Assembly: GCA_036946415.1 (NCBI GenBank)
Contig: JAQIJD010000008.1
Coordinates: 62,001 to 126,000 of the forward strand
Reading direction: 5' to 3'
DNA length: 64,000 nt
Source: Sphingomonas_Q fennica_A
GTDB lineage: Bacteria > Pseudomonadota > Alphaproteobacteria > Sphingomonadales > Sphingomonadaceae
Under the pieces are notes generated by a model. That model searched no databases, was not told the DNA's origin, and worked only from the letters and a program-made list of their open reading frames with translations. Of this stretch, positions 27,458 through 39,777 are shown one piece after another; the stretch's first letter is position 1; each line of letters starts with the position of its first letter. The position numbers were made by a program, and so were the translations under genes.

Positions 27458-27868
27458 TCAGGCAGCCTCGCGCAGCTCCAGCCGCGGCTTCATCGCCGCG
27501 GCGCGCTTCAGCAGGCGGACGAGGGCGCGCGTATCGGTGGCGACGGTGCGGCGGTCGAACCAGCCGACCGCGCCGCGGCGCAGCGCCTGCGCCACCACGG
27601 GGTCGTCGCCGCCGCCTGCCGCCAGCACCACCACCGGCAGCCCCAGCCGCCCCGCGATGCGATCGATGAGCGTCAGCCCGGCGATGCCGCCGATGCCGAG
27701 ATCGATCGCCACCACCTGCGGGCGGACGGAGCGGAGGAAGGCATAGGTTTCGGCCGTATCGGCGACGACGCCGACCACGTCGATGCCGCGTTCCCCGCCC
27801 AGCATTTCCGCCAGCATGGCCCGCATCGTCAGCGAATCATCGACGATGCAGATGCGAACCCGGTCCAT
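27458..27868 (-). CDS. Single-domain response regulator (CheY/CheB-like receiver)
   Basis: The product is 136 aa, a lone receiver domain. ICIVDDSLTMRAML holds the acidic pair. Asp in VVAIDLGIGGIAGL is the phosphorylation site position. The conserved Thr/Ser and Lys positions are less canonical (VVLAAGGGD, no clear KP), so signalling chemistry may be altered. It resembles the receiver of CheB. No kinase or chemotaxis gene is adjacent. The start at 27868 begins the first beta strand of the fold. Confidence 0.8.
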   Translation of the reverse strand: MDRVRICIVDDSLTMRAMLAEMLGGERGIDVVGVVADTAETYAFLRSVRPQVVAIDLGIGGIAGLTLIDRIAGRLGLPVVVLAAGGGDDPVVAQALRRGAVGWFDRRTVATDTRALVRLLKRAAAMKPRLELREAA

Positions 27869-28089
27869 ATCCAGCCTCCGTGGCGGACGATCCCGCCTCT
27901 TGCGCGCATGATTAACCGGAAAGGCTGACAAAGGCTTAACCGTGCCGGCCGGGCGGGGACGGATGGCGCCGCGATGCCCCAAAAAACTTGGCGGAAGCGG
28001 CCCCACCGCCTACATGGCAGGCGACTGGCGCCTTCACCGGCGCAACCCTGCGGCCGCACCCGGCCGCTTACTCCAGTATCGGATAGCGT

Positions 28090-29727
<1,638 letters not shown>

Positions 29728-29743
29728 TCCGGGGCGGGTGGCG

Positions 29744-30007
29744 ATGCGGTTCAGCTCGATCATCGCGATCTACAGCCTGTTCTGGGCGATGTGCTTCTTC
29801 TTCGTCCTGCCGTTCCGCCTCAGGAGCGGGGACGAGCCGGAAGCGCAGGTGGCGGGGCAGGCGGACAGCGCGCCGCCCCGCTTCAGCCTGAAGCGGACGG
29901 CCTTCTGGACGACGATCGTCTCGGGCGTGTGCTTCGCGGCTTATTACGCCAATTACACGCAAGGGTGGATCGTGCCCGAGATGTTCGACATCGCGGCCGG
30001 CCGGTGA
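29744..30007 (+). CDS. DUF1467 family membrane protein
   Basis: The product is 87 aa with two transmembrane helices (SSIIAIYSLFWAMCFFFVLPF and TAFWTTIVSGVCFAAYYAN) and the family's VLPFRLR segment between them. An ATG at 29744 behind a purine-rich GGGGCGGGTGG is preferred over the GTG at 29738. It probably lies in the RNase J transcript, an arrangement common in alphaproteobacteria. Function is unknown. Confidence 0.82.
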   Translation: MRFSSIIAIYSLFWAMCFFFVLPFRLRSGDEPEAQVAGQADSAPPRFSLKRTAFWTTIVSGVCFAAYYANYTQGWIVPEMFDIAAGR

Positions 30008-30093
30008 GCGGGCGCGGCGTGCCGGAAAGCCTGCGCATCTTCGCGCTGGCGTGGGCGGCCGGCTTTATCTTCTTCCTCGTCTTCCTCGGCTGA
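30004..30093 (+). CDS. Possible 29-aa single-helix membrane peptide
   Basis: A GTG at 30004 overlaps the stop of the DUF1467 gene (GTGA) and opens a 29-residue frame ending at 30093. It consists of a short polar start and one hydrophobic helix (IFALAWAAGFIFFLVFLG). Translational coupling and the clean hydrophobic profile make it plausible, but it is too short for a confident call. Confidence 0.4.
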   Translation: MSGRGVPESLRIFALAWAAGFIFFLVFLG

Positions 30094-30099
30094 CGGACC

Positions 30100-31371
30100 C
30101 TAGGCCGGATCGCACGCCTTGTGCAGCCGCCAGCCGAGCCAGGCGGCGCCGACGCTGGCTACCGCCACCGCCAGCAGCGCCGTCGCCACGCCGACGCCGA
30201 AGTGGAACAGCGCGCCGAGCGACCCGGTGGCGGCGACCATCGCGCCCGAATTGACAATATTGTTCGCCGCCACCGTCCGCGCCGTCTGCGTCTTGGGGAC
30301 GCTGGTGGTGAGGAAGGCGTAGAGCGGCACCACGAACATGCCGCCGGCGACGGCCACACCCAGCAGCGCCACCAGCACCCACGGGGCGAGCGGCTGGACG
30401 AGGAAGGCGGCAAGTCCCATCACGTCGCCGCCGGTGGTCGGCCAGCGCCGCGCCGTCCAGTAGAGGAGGAGGACGAACAGGCCCATCAAGATCGCCGCGG
30501 TAGGGGCGAAGCGCGCCTGCACCGTGCCCTTCAGCAGCCGGTTGACGAGGACCGAGCCGATCGCCACCCCCACCGAGAAGACCGCGAGGAACAGGGTGGC
30601 GACGTCCTGATCGCCATCCAGCACGTTCTTGACGAGCGGCGGGAACAGCGCCGCCAGGATCGCCCCCATCGCCCAGAAGAAGCTGATCGCGGCGATGGCG
30701 AGGAACAGGTGGCGGATATGCATCGTGTCGCGGACGAGCGCGATCGAGGAGCGGATGACGTTGCGGTCCGGCCGGGGGGCGGGGCCTTGCGCGGGGGCGG
30801 GGGGCACCGCCTGTCCGGCGATCCGCCCCAGCACCGCCACGCCCACCACCAGCGCCGCCGCCGCCTCCGCCGAGACGATGCCGCCGACGATCGTGCCGAG
30901 GAGGATCGCGCAATAGGTGCCGCCCTCCACCAGCCCGGTGCCGCCCAGCACCTCGTCGTCATGCAGATGCTGGGGAAGGATGGCGTATTTGATCGGGCCG
31001 AAGAAGGTGGAATGGATGCCCATCGCGAACAAGGCCGCCAGCAGCAGCGGCACCTGCGCCAGCAGCAGCCCCGCGGCGCCCACGGCCATGATGAGAATCT
31101 CCGCCGTCTTGACGATGCGGATGATGCGCGCCTTGTCCGTCCCGTCCGCCAGTTCGCCCGAGGGGGCGGAGAGGAGGAAGAAGGGCAGGATGAACAGCCC
31201 CGCCGCGATCGCGCTGAACGAGGCTTCGGCGCGCGGATCGCTGTAGATGCGGAAGGTGACGAGCATCACCATCGCCGTGCGGAACAGGTGGTCGTTGAAC
31301 GCGCCCAGGAACTGCGTGGCGAACAGCGGCAGGAACCGCCGCTTGCCCAGCAGGCGAAAGGATGGTGTCAT
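30100..31371 (-). CDS. MFS transporter, LplT-like (lysophospholipid transporter family)
   Basis: The product is 423 aa with about 12 transmembrane segments. The N-terminus FLPLFATQFLGAFNDHLFRT and the STFFGPIKYAILPQHL motif are characteristic of the LplT branch, which flips lysophosphatidylethanolamine for re-acylation. The usual fused or adjacent acyltransferase (Aas) is not present here, so a different lipid or drug substrate is possible. The start at 31371 gives MTPSFRLLGKRRF; the longer in-frame extension overlaps the divergent acetyltransferase promoter. Convergent with the DUF1467 genes. Confidence 0.83.
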   Translation of the reverse strand: MTPSFRLLGKRRFLPLFATQFLGAFNDHLFRTAMVMLVTFRIYSDPRAEASFSAIAAGLFILPFFLLSAPSGELADGTDKARIIRIVKTAEILIMAVGAAGLLLAQVPLLLAALFAMGIHSTFFGPIKYAILPQHLHDDEVLGGTGLVEGGTYCAILLGTIVGGIVSAEAAAALVVGVAVLGRIAGQAVPPAPAQGPAPRPDRNVIRSSIALVRDTMHIRHLFLAIAAISFFWAMGAILAALFPPLVKNVLDGDQDVATLFLAVFSVGVAIGSVLVNRLLKGTVQARFAPTAAILMGLFVLLLYWTARRWPTTGGDVMGLAAFLVQPLAPWVLVALLGVAVAGGMFVVPLYAFLTTSVPKTQTARTVAANNIVNSGAMVAATGSLGALFHFGVGVATALLAVAVASVGAAWLGWRLHKACDPA

Positions 31372-31465
31372 GCGGTGACGATCAAAGGCGGCATAAGGGA
31401 CAAGCGCGGCCCATAGCGCATCGCTTGTGCCGAGACCAAGCCCGCTGATCGCCGGGGAGGCACGG

Positions 31466-32014
31466 ATGGACGGCAGGGCAGGCGCCGCGCGCATCATCGA
31501 GACCGAGCATCTGCGCCTGCGCCCCCATGCCATCTCCGATTACGAGGCGGTGGTGGCGCTGTGGGGCGAGCCGGAGGTCCACCGCCCGATCACCGGCATC
31601 GCCCCCGGCCGGGAGGAGATGTGGCACAAATTGCTGCGCTTCGCCGGCCATTGGGCGCTGCTGGGCTATGGCATGTATGTCGCCGAGGATCGCACCACCG
31701 GCACGCTGATGGGCGAGGTGGGGCTCGCCGATTTCCACCGCGGGCTGGGGCCGGGGTTCGACGGCTTTCCCGAAGCGGCGTGGGTGATGGGGCCGTGGGC
31801 GACGGGCCGCGGCCTTGCCGCCGAGGCGATGACGGCGGTGCTGGCGGCGGCGGATGCGGCGGGGATCGGCCGGCGCGTGGTGTGCGTGATCGATCCGGCG
31901 AATGTGCCCTCGGTGGGGCTGGCCGGGCGGCTGGGCTTCCTGCCCTTCGGCGATGCCGTCTATCGCGAGCGGGCGGTCAGGCTGTTCGCGCGAACCCTCC
32001 CCCAGCCGGCATAA
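31466..32014 (+). CDS. GNAT family N-acetyltransferase (RimJ/RimL-like)
   Basis: The product is 182 aa. TEHLRLRPHAISDYEAVVAL is the N-terminal signature of the Acetyltransf_3 (RimJ/L) subfamily. WVMGPWATGRGLAAEAM provides the acetyl-CoA pyrophosphate loop, and NVPSVGLAGRLGF is the late conserved helix. It would transfer acetyl groups to a protein N-terminus or small amine; the substrate is unknown. The start at 31466 has GGGGAGG upstream. It is divergent from the MFS gene. Confidence 0.85.
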   Translation: MDGRAGAARIIETEHLRLRPHAISDYEAVVALWGEPEVHRPITGIAPGREEMWHKLLRFAGHWALLGYGMYVAEDRTTGTLMGEVGLADFHRGLGPGFDGFPEAAWVMGPWATGRGLAAEAMTAVLAAADAAGIGRRVVCVIDPANVPSVGLAGRLGFLPFGDAVYRERAVRLFARTLPQPA

Positions 32015-32034
32015 TCGGTCTGATCCTCGTCGGG

Positions 32035-32092
32035 AGCCTGATTCACGTGATCGGCGGAAGCGCGAAGCGCTTCCACGCAGGACGATCAGGCT
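32035..32092. repeat. Nested stem-loop between the acetyltransferase gene and pgsA
   Basis: An outer stem agcctgat (32035-32042) / atcaggct (32085-32092) encloses a perfect hairpin GGAAGCGC-GAA-GCGCTTCC (32056-32074). It could be a transcription terminator for the acetyltransferase gene or a dispersed palindrome. There is no T tract. Confidence 0.6.
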
Positions 32093-32107
32093 CTAGACGG
32101 GGCGGAG

Positions 32108-32677
32108 ATGCTGACCCTGCCCAACATCCTCACCCTCTCGCGCATCTTCGCGGTGCCGATCCTGGTGTTCCTGCTGTGGCATCCGGGGGTCGTCGATTAT
32201 GCGCTCGCCTTCGGCCTCTACGTGCTGATGGGCGTGACCGATTATTTCGACGGCTATCTGGCGCGCGCGCAGGGCGCGGTCTCGCGGCTCGGCATCTTCC
32301 TCGATCCGATCGCCGACAAGATCATGGTGGCCGCGGTGATCGTGATGCTCGTCGCCTTCGTGCCGGCGCGGGGGACGGAGCCGCTGGTGGCGGGCTGGCA
32401 TGTGATAGCCGCCCTCATCATCCTGCTGCGCGAGATCGCCGTATCCGGCCTGCGCGAGTTCCTGGCGGGCCTCAGCGTCTCGATCCCCGTCTCCAAGCTC
32501 GCCAAGTGGAAGACGACGTTCCAGCTCGTCTCGCTGGGGGCGATCATCCTGGGCGGTGCGGTGGTGGAATGGCCGTTCGTGCGCGGCGTGGGTCTGTTCA
32601 GCCTGTGGGCGGCGGCGGTGCTGACGCTGGTGACGGGCTGGGACTATCTGCGCGTCGGCCTGAGGCACATGGACTGA
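32108..32677 (+). CDS. pgsA: CDP-diacylglycerol--glycerol-3-phosphate 3-phosphatidyltransferase
   Basis: This 189-aa integral membrane enzyme makes phosphatidylglycerophosphate, the precursor of phosphatidylglycerol and cardiolipin. The CDP-alcohol phosphotransferase signature D-x2-DG-x2-AR-x8-G-x3-D-x3-D is complete (Asp45, Asp48, Gly49, Ala52, Arg53, Gly62, Asp66, Asp70). The N-terminus LPNILTLSRI is typical. The stop overlaps the moaD start (TGATG); pgsA-moaD-moaE is a common sphingomonad arrangement. Confidence 0.94.
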   Translation: MLTLPNILTLSRIFAVPILVFLLWHPGVVDYALAFGLYVLMGVTDYFDGYLARAQGAVSRLGIFLDPIADKIMVAAVIVMLVAFVPARGTEPLVAGWHVIAALIILLREIAVSGLREFLAGLSVSIPVSKLAKWKTTFQLVSLGAIILGGAVVEWPFVRGVGLFSLWAAAVLTLVTGWDYLRVGLRHMD

Positions 32678-32928
32678 TGGAATTGCTCTATTTCGCCTGG
32701 GTGCGCGAGACGATCGGCACCGGCGCCGAGCAGGTGCCGGTGCCCGAGGGGGCGGCGACCGTCGCCGATCTGGTCGACCGGCTGGCGGAGCGCAGCGCCG
32801 GCCATGCCGAGGCCTTCGCCGATCGCAGCCGGCTGCGCTACGCGATCGACGGCCGCTTCACCGGCGCCGACGCGCCACTGGCGGGCGCGCGCGAGCTGGC
32901 GATCTTCCCGCCGGTGACGGGCGGGTGA
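32677..32928 (+). CDS. moaD: Molybdopterin synthase sulfur carrier subunit
   Basis: This is an 83-aa ubiquitin-fold protein ending in the required Gly-Gly (FPPVTGG), which is adenylated and thiocarboxylated to donate sulfur for molybdopterin. It starts within the pgsA stop and its own stop overlaps the GTG of moaE. Together with MoaE it forms the synthase heterotetramer. Confidence 0.93.
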   Translation: MELLYFAWVRETIGTGAEQVPVPEGAATVADLVDRLAERSAGHAEAFADRSRLRYAIDGRFTGADAPLAGARELAIFPPVTGG

Positions 32929-33389
32929 GCCTGCCGCCGCTGTTCGACGTGCGCGTGCAGGCGGCGGCCTTCGATCCGGGGGCCGAACTGGCACGGCTGG
33001 AGGCGGCGGGCGGCGGCGGCGTGGCGAGCTTCACCGGCATCGTCCGCGGCGACGGCGGGCTGGCCGAACTCTACCTCGAACATCACCCCGGCATGACTGA
33101 GGCGGCGATGACCGACATCGCCCGCGCCGCGGCGGGCCGCTGGCCGCTGCTCGGCCTCGTCCTCGTCCACCGCCACGGCGGGATGGCGCCGGGCGACCGC
33201 ATCGTCTTCGTCGGCACCGCCGCCCGCCACCGCGCCGCGGCGCTGGAGGCCTGCGCCTTCCTGATCGACTGGACCAAGACCAGGGCGCCGTTCTGGAAGC
33301 GGGAACGGTTCACCGACGGCAGCGGCCGCTGGGTGGAGGCGGTTGCGGCGGATGACGAGGCGGCGGCGCGATGGGGCGTAGATCCTTAG
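32925..33389 (+). CDS. moaE: Molybdopterin synthase catalytic subunit
   Basis: The product is 154 aa with a GTG start overlapping the moaD stop. VASFTGIVRGDGG, VLVHRHGGMAPGD and the catalytic lysine region LIDWTKTRAPFWKRE are canonical MoaE motifs. It inserts two dithiolene sulfurs into precursor Z, using MoaD thiocarboxylate, to give molybdopterin. Confidence 0.94.
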   Translation: MSLPPLFDVRVQAAAFDPGAELARLEAAGGGGVASFTGIVRGDGGLAELYLEHHPGMTEAAMTDIARAAAGRWPLLGLVLVHRHGGMAPGDRIVFVGTAARHRAAALEACAFLIDWTKTRAPFWKRERFTDGSGRWVEAVAADDEAAARWGVDP

Positions 33390-33468
33390 CCCCGCCTTTC
33401 TGCTTACTCCCGATTGCGGACCGCCGGCGACGGCGTGATACAGTCGTCCGGCATGGCAGGAGGCACTT

Positions 33469-33867
33469 GTGGCGTTTATAAACCTACTCGCTGATGCAAA
33501 CCTGTGGCGTGATGATCTTTTCGATGATGACGAGCCAAGATTGGTATGCGAGTGCAGGTTCGAGATACTTCGGGCTGACGGACCAGTTACCGTGACCGCG
33601 CCAGTATTGGAACTTGCCGATACGCTACGGGGCTGCTTGGAGCGGACCCTTAATACAGGCGCGGCGGCCACCGAGTTTTTGTGGGATAGCGGCGAACGTG
33701 TGGCTATCCAATCATCGGGCGATTCTATGGTGGCCATCGAATTTCCCGTTGGAGCCGGCGCTATCCTCATGCAGCGCTCCGAACTTACCGACTTTATAAT
33801 AGACTGTTATCGCCGTGGTGTATCAGCCTACACCTTCTTTCCAGGGACGGTTCCGGATGTAAGCTAG
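33469..33867 (+). CDS. Hypothetical protein of low GC content, probable acquired gene
   Basis: The product is 132 aa, acidic, with no signal peptide, membrane helix or motif I recognise. A clean AGGAGG precedes the GTG start. Its base composition stands out: about 54% GC by hand count over 33481-33840, against roughly 73-82% in sampled neighbouring lines. It uses codons such as TTA/ATA/AAA-type triplets that are rare nearby. It sits alone between moaE and the convergent inositol-phosphatase gene. The beta-rich pattern with EFLWDSGERVAIQSSGDSMVAIEF resembles small orphan or immunity-type proteins, but that is only an impression. Confidence 0.7.
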   Translation: MAFINLLADANLWRDDLFDDDEPRLVCECRFEILRADGPVTVTAPVLELADTLRGCLERTLNTGAAATEFLWDSGERVAIQSSGDSMVAIEFPVGAGAILMQRSELTDFIIDCYRRGVSAYTFFPGTVPDVS

Positions 33868-33900
33868 CCACCTTAACCCAGGTAGCTGCCCTATAGAGCA

Positions 33901-34713
33901 TCAGGCCATAAGCCCCGGCCCGATGATTCCCGCCGCCTCGTCCCACAGCGCCGGGGTGGCGGCGGCGAGGAGGCCGGGTTCGTCCTGGGCGATCAGATAG
34001 GGGCGGCCGTCGAGGCGGGCGAGGCGGCCGCCGGCTTCGTTGAGCCAGAGCGCGCCCGGCGCATGGTCCCACGGCAGCGCGCGCCAGTAGAGGGCGACGT
34101 CGTTCTCGCCCAGTCCGACGCGGGGATATTGCTCGCCGGCGCAGCGCGGCACGTCGGCAAGCGTGAAGCGGCCGTCGATGACGGGATCGAGGCGGGCGCG
34201 CTGCGGGGCGGACAGCCACTGGTTGGCGAGCGCGCCGATCGGCGGGCGCCGGCCGGTGGCGCGGGCGGCGATGCGCTCGCCATCGACGAAGGCGCCACCC
34301 CCGCGCGTCGCATGGCAGAGGCGATCGGTGACGGGATCGAGTATCCAGCCGCCGCGCACCTCCCCGGCATCGGCCAGTGCGATCATGATCGCGAAGGCGC
34401 CTTCGCCCGCGGCGTAATTGGACGTGCCGTCGAGCGGATCGACGATCCACACCGCCCCCTCGCCGATGCCGTCCATCAGCGCCGGATCCGCCGCGACCGC
34501 TTCCTCGCCGATCACGCGCGTGCCGGGCTCGATCGCCAGCAGCCCCTCGGTCAGGCGGCGTTCGCTCTCGCGATCGACGACGGTGACGAGGTCGCCGGGC
34601 GCTTTTTCGGATACCTCCCCGGCATGCAGATTACGGTAGCGGGGCAGCATCACCTCCGCCGCCACCTGCCGCATCAGCGCTGCGACCGCGCGGGTGAGGG
34701 GATCGCCGGTCAC
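33901..34713 (-). CDS. Inositol monophosphatase family protein
   Basis: The product is 270 aa with a GTG start overlapping the argJ stop. Lithium-sensitive phosphatase motifs are intact: the Glu-Glu pair in VIGEEAVAAD, WIVDPLDGTSNYAAG (metal-binding Asp-Pro-Leu-Asp-Gly-Thr) and LPWDHAPGALWLNEAGG near the C-terminus. Members act on inositol phosphate, histidinol phosphate (HisN) or 3'-phosphoadenosine phosphates. Coupling to argJ would fit an amino-acid-related phosphatase, but this is inference. Confidence 0.87.
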   Translation of the reverse strand: MTGDPLTRAVAALMRQVAAEVMLPRYRNLHAGEVSEKAPGDLVTVVDRESERRLTEGLLAIEPGTRVIGEEAVAADPALMDGIGEGAVWIVDPLDGTSNYAAGEGAFAIMIALADAGEVRGGWILDPVTDRLCHATRGGGAFVDGERIAARATGRRPPIGALANQWLSAPQRARLDPVIDGRFTLADVPRCAGEQYPRVGLGENDVALYWRALPWDHAPGALWLNEAGGRLARLDGRPYLIAQDEPGLLAAATPALWDEAAGIIGPGLMA

Positions 34714-35931
34714 GAGCGGTAATCGGCGTTGATCGAGATGTAGCCGTGCGTCAGGTCGCAGGTCCAGACGGTGGCGCGCCCCTCGCCGAGGCCGATGTCG
34801 ATGCCGATCTCCACGTCCTGCCCCGCGAGGTGGGCGGTGACGGGCGCCTCGTCATAGCCCGGCACGGCGAGGCCGCCGCTTGCCACCTGCGTGGTGCCGA
34901 AGCGGATCGACAGGCGGTCGCGCTCGGCCGGTTCGCCCGCCTTGCCGACCGCCATCACCACCCGCCCCCAATTGGCGTCGCCACCGGCGATGGCGGTCTT
35001 CACCAGCGGCGAATTGGCGATCGAGAGGCCGATGCGGCGGGCGCTGGCGTCGCTCTCCGCCCCCTCGACCGCGATCTCGATGAATTTGCTCGCCCCCTCG
35101 CCGTCGCGGACGACCAATTGGGCGAGCTGGAGGCAGAGGTCGTCGAGCGCGGCCTGGAAGGCGTCCGCGCCGGGATCGTCATGCCCGGCGATCGGCGCGT
35201 TGCCGGCGGCGCCGGTGGCGAAGGCGAGCACCGTGTCGGAGGTGGAGGTGTCGCCATCGACGGTGATGCAGGAGAAGCTGGCGGCATTGGCCTTGTCCAG
35301 CATCCGCTGGAGCTGGCCCGGTTCGACCGCGGCATCGGTGAAGAGAAAGCCGAGCATCGTCGCCATGTCCGGCGCGATCATCCCCGATCCCTTGATGATG
35401 CCGACCAGGGTGACGGAGACGCCGCCGACGATCGCGGTCGTCTTCGCCGCTTTCTCGAACGTGTCGGTGGTGCCGATCGCCTGTGTCGCCTCCAGCCACG
35501 TCGCGGGCGGGGCGGCGAGCGCCGCGTCGATCCCCGCTTCGGCCTTGTCGATGGGAAGGGGGACGCCGATCACCCCGGTCGATGCGACCAGCACGTCGGA
35601 CGGCAGGCAGCCGGTGCCCGCCGCCACCCGCGCCGCGATCGCCTCCACCGCCGCTCGCCCGCGATCACCGGTAAAGGCGTTGGAATTGCCGGCATTGACG
35701 ACGAGTGCGCGCGCCCCGCCCCAGCGGCAGCACGCGGCGGCACCATTCCACTTCCGGAGAGGGGCAGCGGCTCTGCGTCGTCACGCCCGCCACCGCCGTC
35801 CCCTCATCGAGCGCGACATAAGTCAGGTCGCACCGGTCCCACGCCTTGTAGCGCGCCCGCGCCACCGCCAGCCGGACGCCGGCGATGGCGGGCAACTGCG
35901 GGAAGGGGCGGGCGAGGGGGGATGTCTGCAT
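34710..35931 (-). CDS. argJ: Bifunctional ornithine acetyltransferase / N-acetylglutamate synthase, frameshifted
   Basis: The restored product is ~406 aa. It catalyses both the first and fifth steps of cyclic arginine biosynthesis. The N-terminus (PFPQLPAIAGVRLAVARARY) is in one frame. After PLGR the frame shifts by an extra base in the C run at 35714-35717 (plus strand), and ALVVNAGNSNAFTG onward is in the next frame. The self-cleavage site, Thr in DMATMLGFLFTDA, and the C-terminal SINADYRS are present. An essential-looking biosynthetic gene with one homopolymer indel is more likely an assembly error than a dead gene. Divergent from the TonB-like gene. Confidence 0.88.
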
Positions 35932-36016
35932 GGCGGGGGATCGCTCCGTTCGTGGTCGGCGGTGGCTATAGGCGAGGTGGCGGGGCGATGATATGCCGGT
36001 TGAGGAGATCGGAGCC

Positions 36017-36535
36017 ATGCGGGATCGGCGTGTGTGGACGTGGATGGTCGTTGCAATATTCGTGGTGTTCGATCCCGCCAGCGGCCAGATGTATTCAGAC
36101 GATCCGGCTGGCGAACGTTACGACCAGCCTTCGACGACCGACCGGCCGTCGTCCGTTCTGCATCCCGAGCCGACCGGCGACATGCCGCCGCCGATCGCCG
36201 AGACGATACCATTCGCTTGCAAGGATCGGCCCCGACGGCATCAATCGCTTGTCGGAACGACGACCGACTGGATTACCGATGCCGATTATCCCGAAGCGGC
36301 TGCGGGCGCACAGGGCACGGTCGTCACTGAGGTCATTCCCTCCGCGACCGGCCGCCTGAGTCACTGCACCGTCATCCGATCGAGCGGCCACCCCGCGCTG
36401 GACCGGGCGACCTGTCCGCTCCTCATGCGGCGTGCCCGTCTGACCCAGGCGATTTACGCCGACGGGTGCCGTCCGCCGGCGGCCATCCGAACCCTGCGAC
36501 ATACCTGGCGCCGGCCGCTGTCGTTCCGGCCCTAG
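36017..36535 (+). CDS. TonB C-terminal domain protein (energy-transducer-like)
   Basis: The product is 172 aa. A short N-terminal hydrophobic segment (VWTWMVVAIFVVF) serves as signal or anchor. The C-terminal ~85 residues follow the TonB pattern: DADYPEAAAGAQGTVVTEV, then GRLSHCTVIRSSGHPALDRATC. The long Pro-rich spacer of true TonB is missing, so it may be a stand-alone TonB-domain periplasmic protein rather than a transducer for a receptor. CGGAGCC before the ATG at 36017 supports this start over 35993. Confidence 0.7.
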   Translation: MRDRRVWTWMVVAIFVVFDPASGQMYSDDPAGERYDQPSTTDRPSSVLHPEPTGDMPPPIAETIPFACKDRPRRHQSLVGTTTDWITDADYPEAAAGAQGTVVTEVIPSATGRLSHCTVIRSSGHPALDRATCPLLMRRARLTQAIYADGCRPPAAIRTLRHTWRRPLSFRP

Positions 36536-36578
36536 ACGTGCTGGACGCCCCCGCGCGCCTCCCCTAAAGCCTTCCCCC

Positions 36579-36821
36579 GTGAAGCAGATACTGCTCCTCC
36601 TTTCCGCGATCATGACCGCGCTTTCGGGCGTGGCCGGCAGCGGCCGTGCGCAGGCGCGGGCGGAGGTGGCGGCGGCGGCCGGTGCGGTGGCGGCGGTGGT
36701 GCGGGCGGTGGTTCGCGCCGGGCGGCGGCCGGCGGCGTTGCCGATCGGCTTCGTGCTGCGCCTCGTCGCGCTGGCGATCGGTCCGCGAGTGCCGATCTGG
36801 GCCGGCCGGCGGCGCATCTAG
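36579..36821 (+). CDS. Small putative secreted protein upstream of secA
   Basis: The product is 80 aa from a GTG start. The N-terminus (MKQILLLLSAIMTALSGVAG) is a credible signal peptide. The rest is Ala/Val/Arg-rich with a second hydrophobic stretch (LPIGFVLRLVALAIG). There is no recognisable domain. The composition also fits a chance frame in GC-rich DNA, so the call is tentative. secA starts 87 bases later. Confidence 0.42.
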   Translation: MKQILLLLSAIMTALSGVAGSGRAQARAEVAAAAGAVAAVVRAVVRAGRRPAALPIGFVLRLVALAIGPRVPIWAGRRRI

Positions 36822-36908
36822 CCGCACGGCCGTTTCCTCCCCACCTGCTCCCCCACGCGCGCGCCGATCGCAGGCTGCGCCGTCCGCTTCGTTTACAGGA
36901 AATCGCTT

Positions 36909-39644
<2,736 letters not shown>

Positions 39645-39659
39645 GGCGGCGTTTCCTAA

Positions 39660-39766
39660 AGCCCCTCCCCTTCAGGGGAGGGGTTGGGGGTGGGGTCTCT
39701 CATCCCCGCTGCCTTGCTGATTGCCGCGAGACCCCACCCCAACCCCTCCCCTCAAGGGGAGGGGCT
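39660..39766. repeat. Palindromic intergenic repeat, type A-like (copy 3)
   Basis: agcccctccccttcaggggagg (39660 onward) pairs with cctcccctcaaggggaggggct (to 39766). The inner gggtggggtctc pairs with gagaccccaccc. It lies between the convergent secA and L,D-transpeptidase genes, where it could act as a two-way terminator. Confidence 0.87.
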
Positions 39767-39777
39767 ATCCAAACGCC

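Noticed and set aside
32035..32092. Riboswitch before pgsA
   Set aside because: Only simple nested hairpins are visible, with no conserved aptamer pattern that I recognise. It is better described as a terminator-like or dispersed palindrome.
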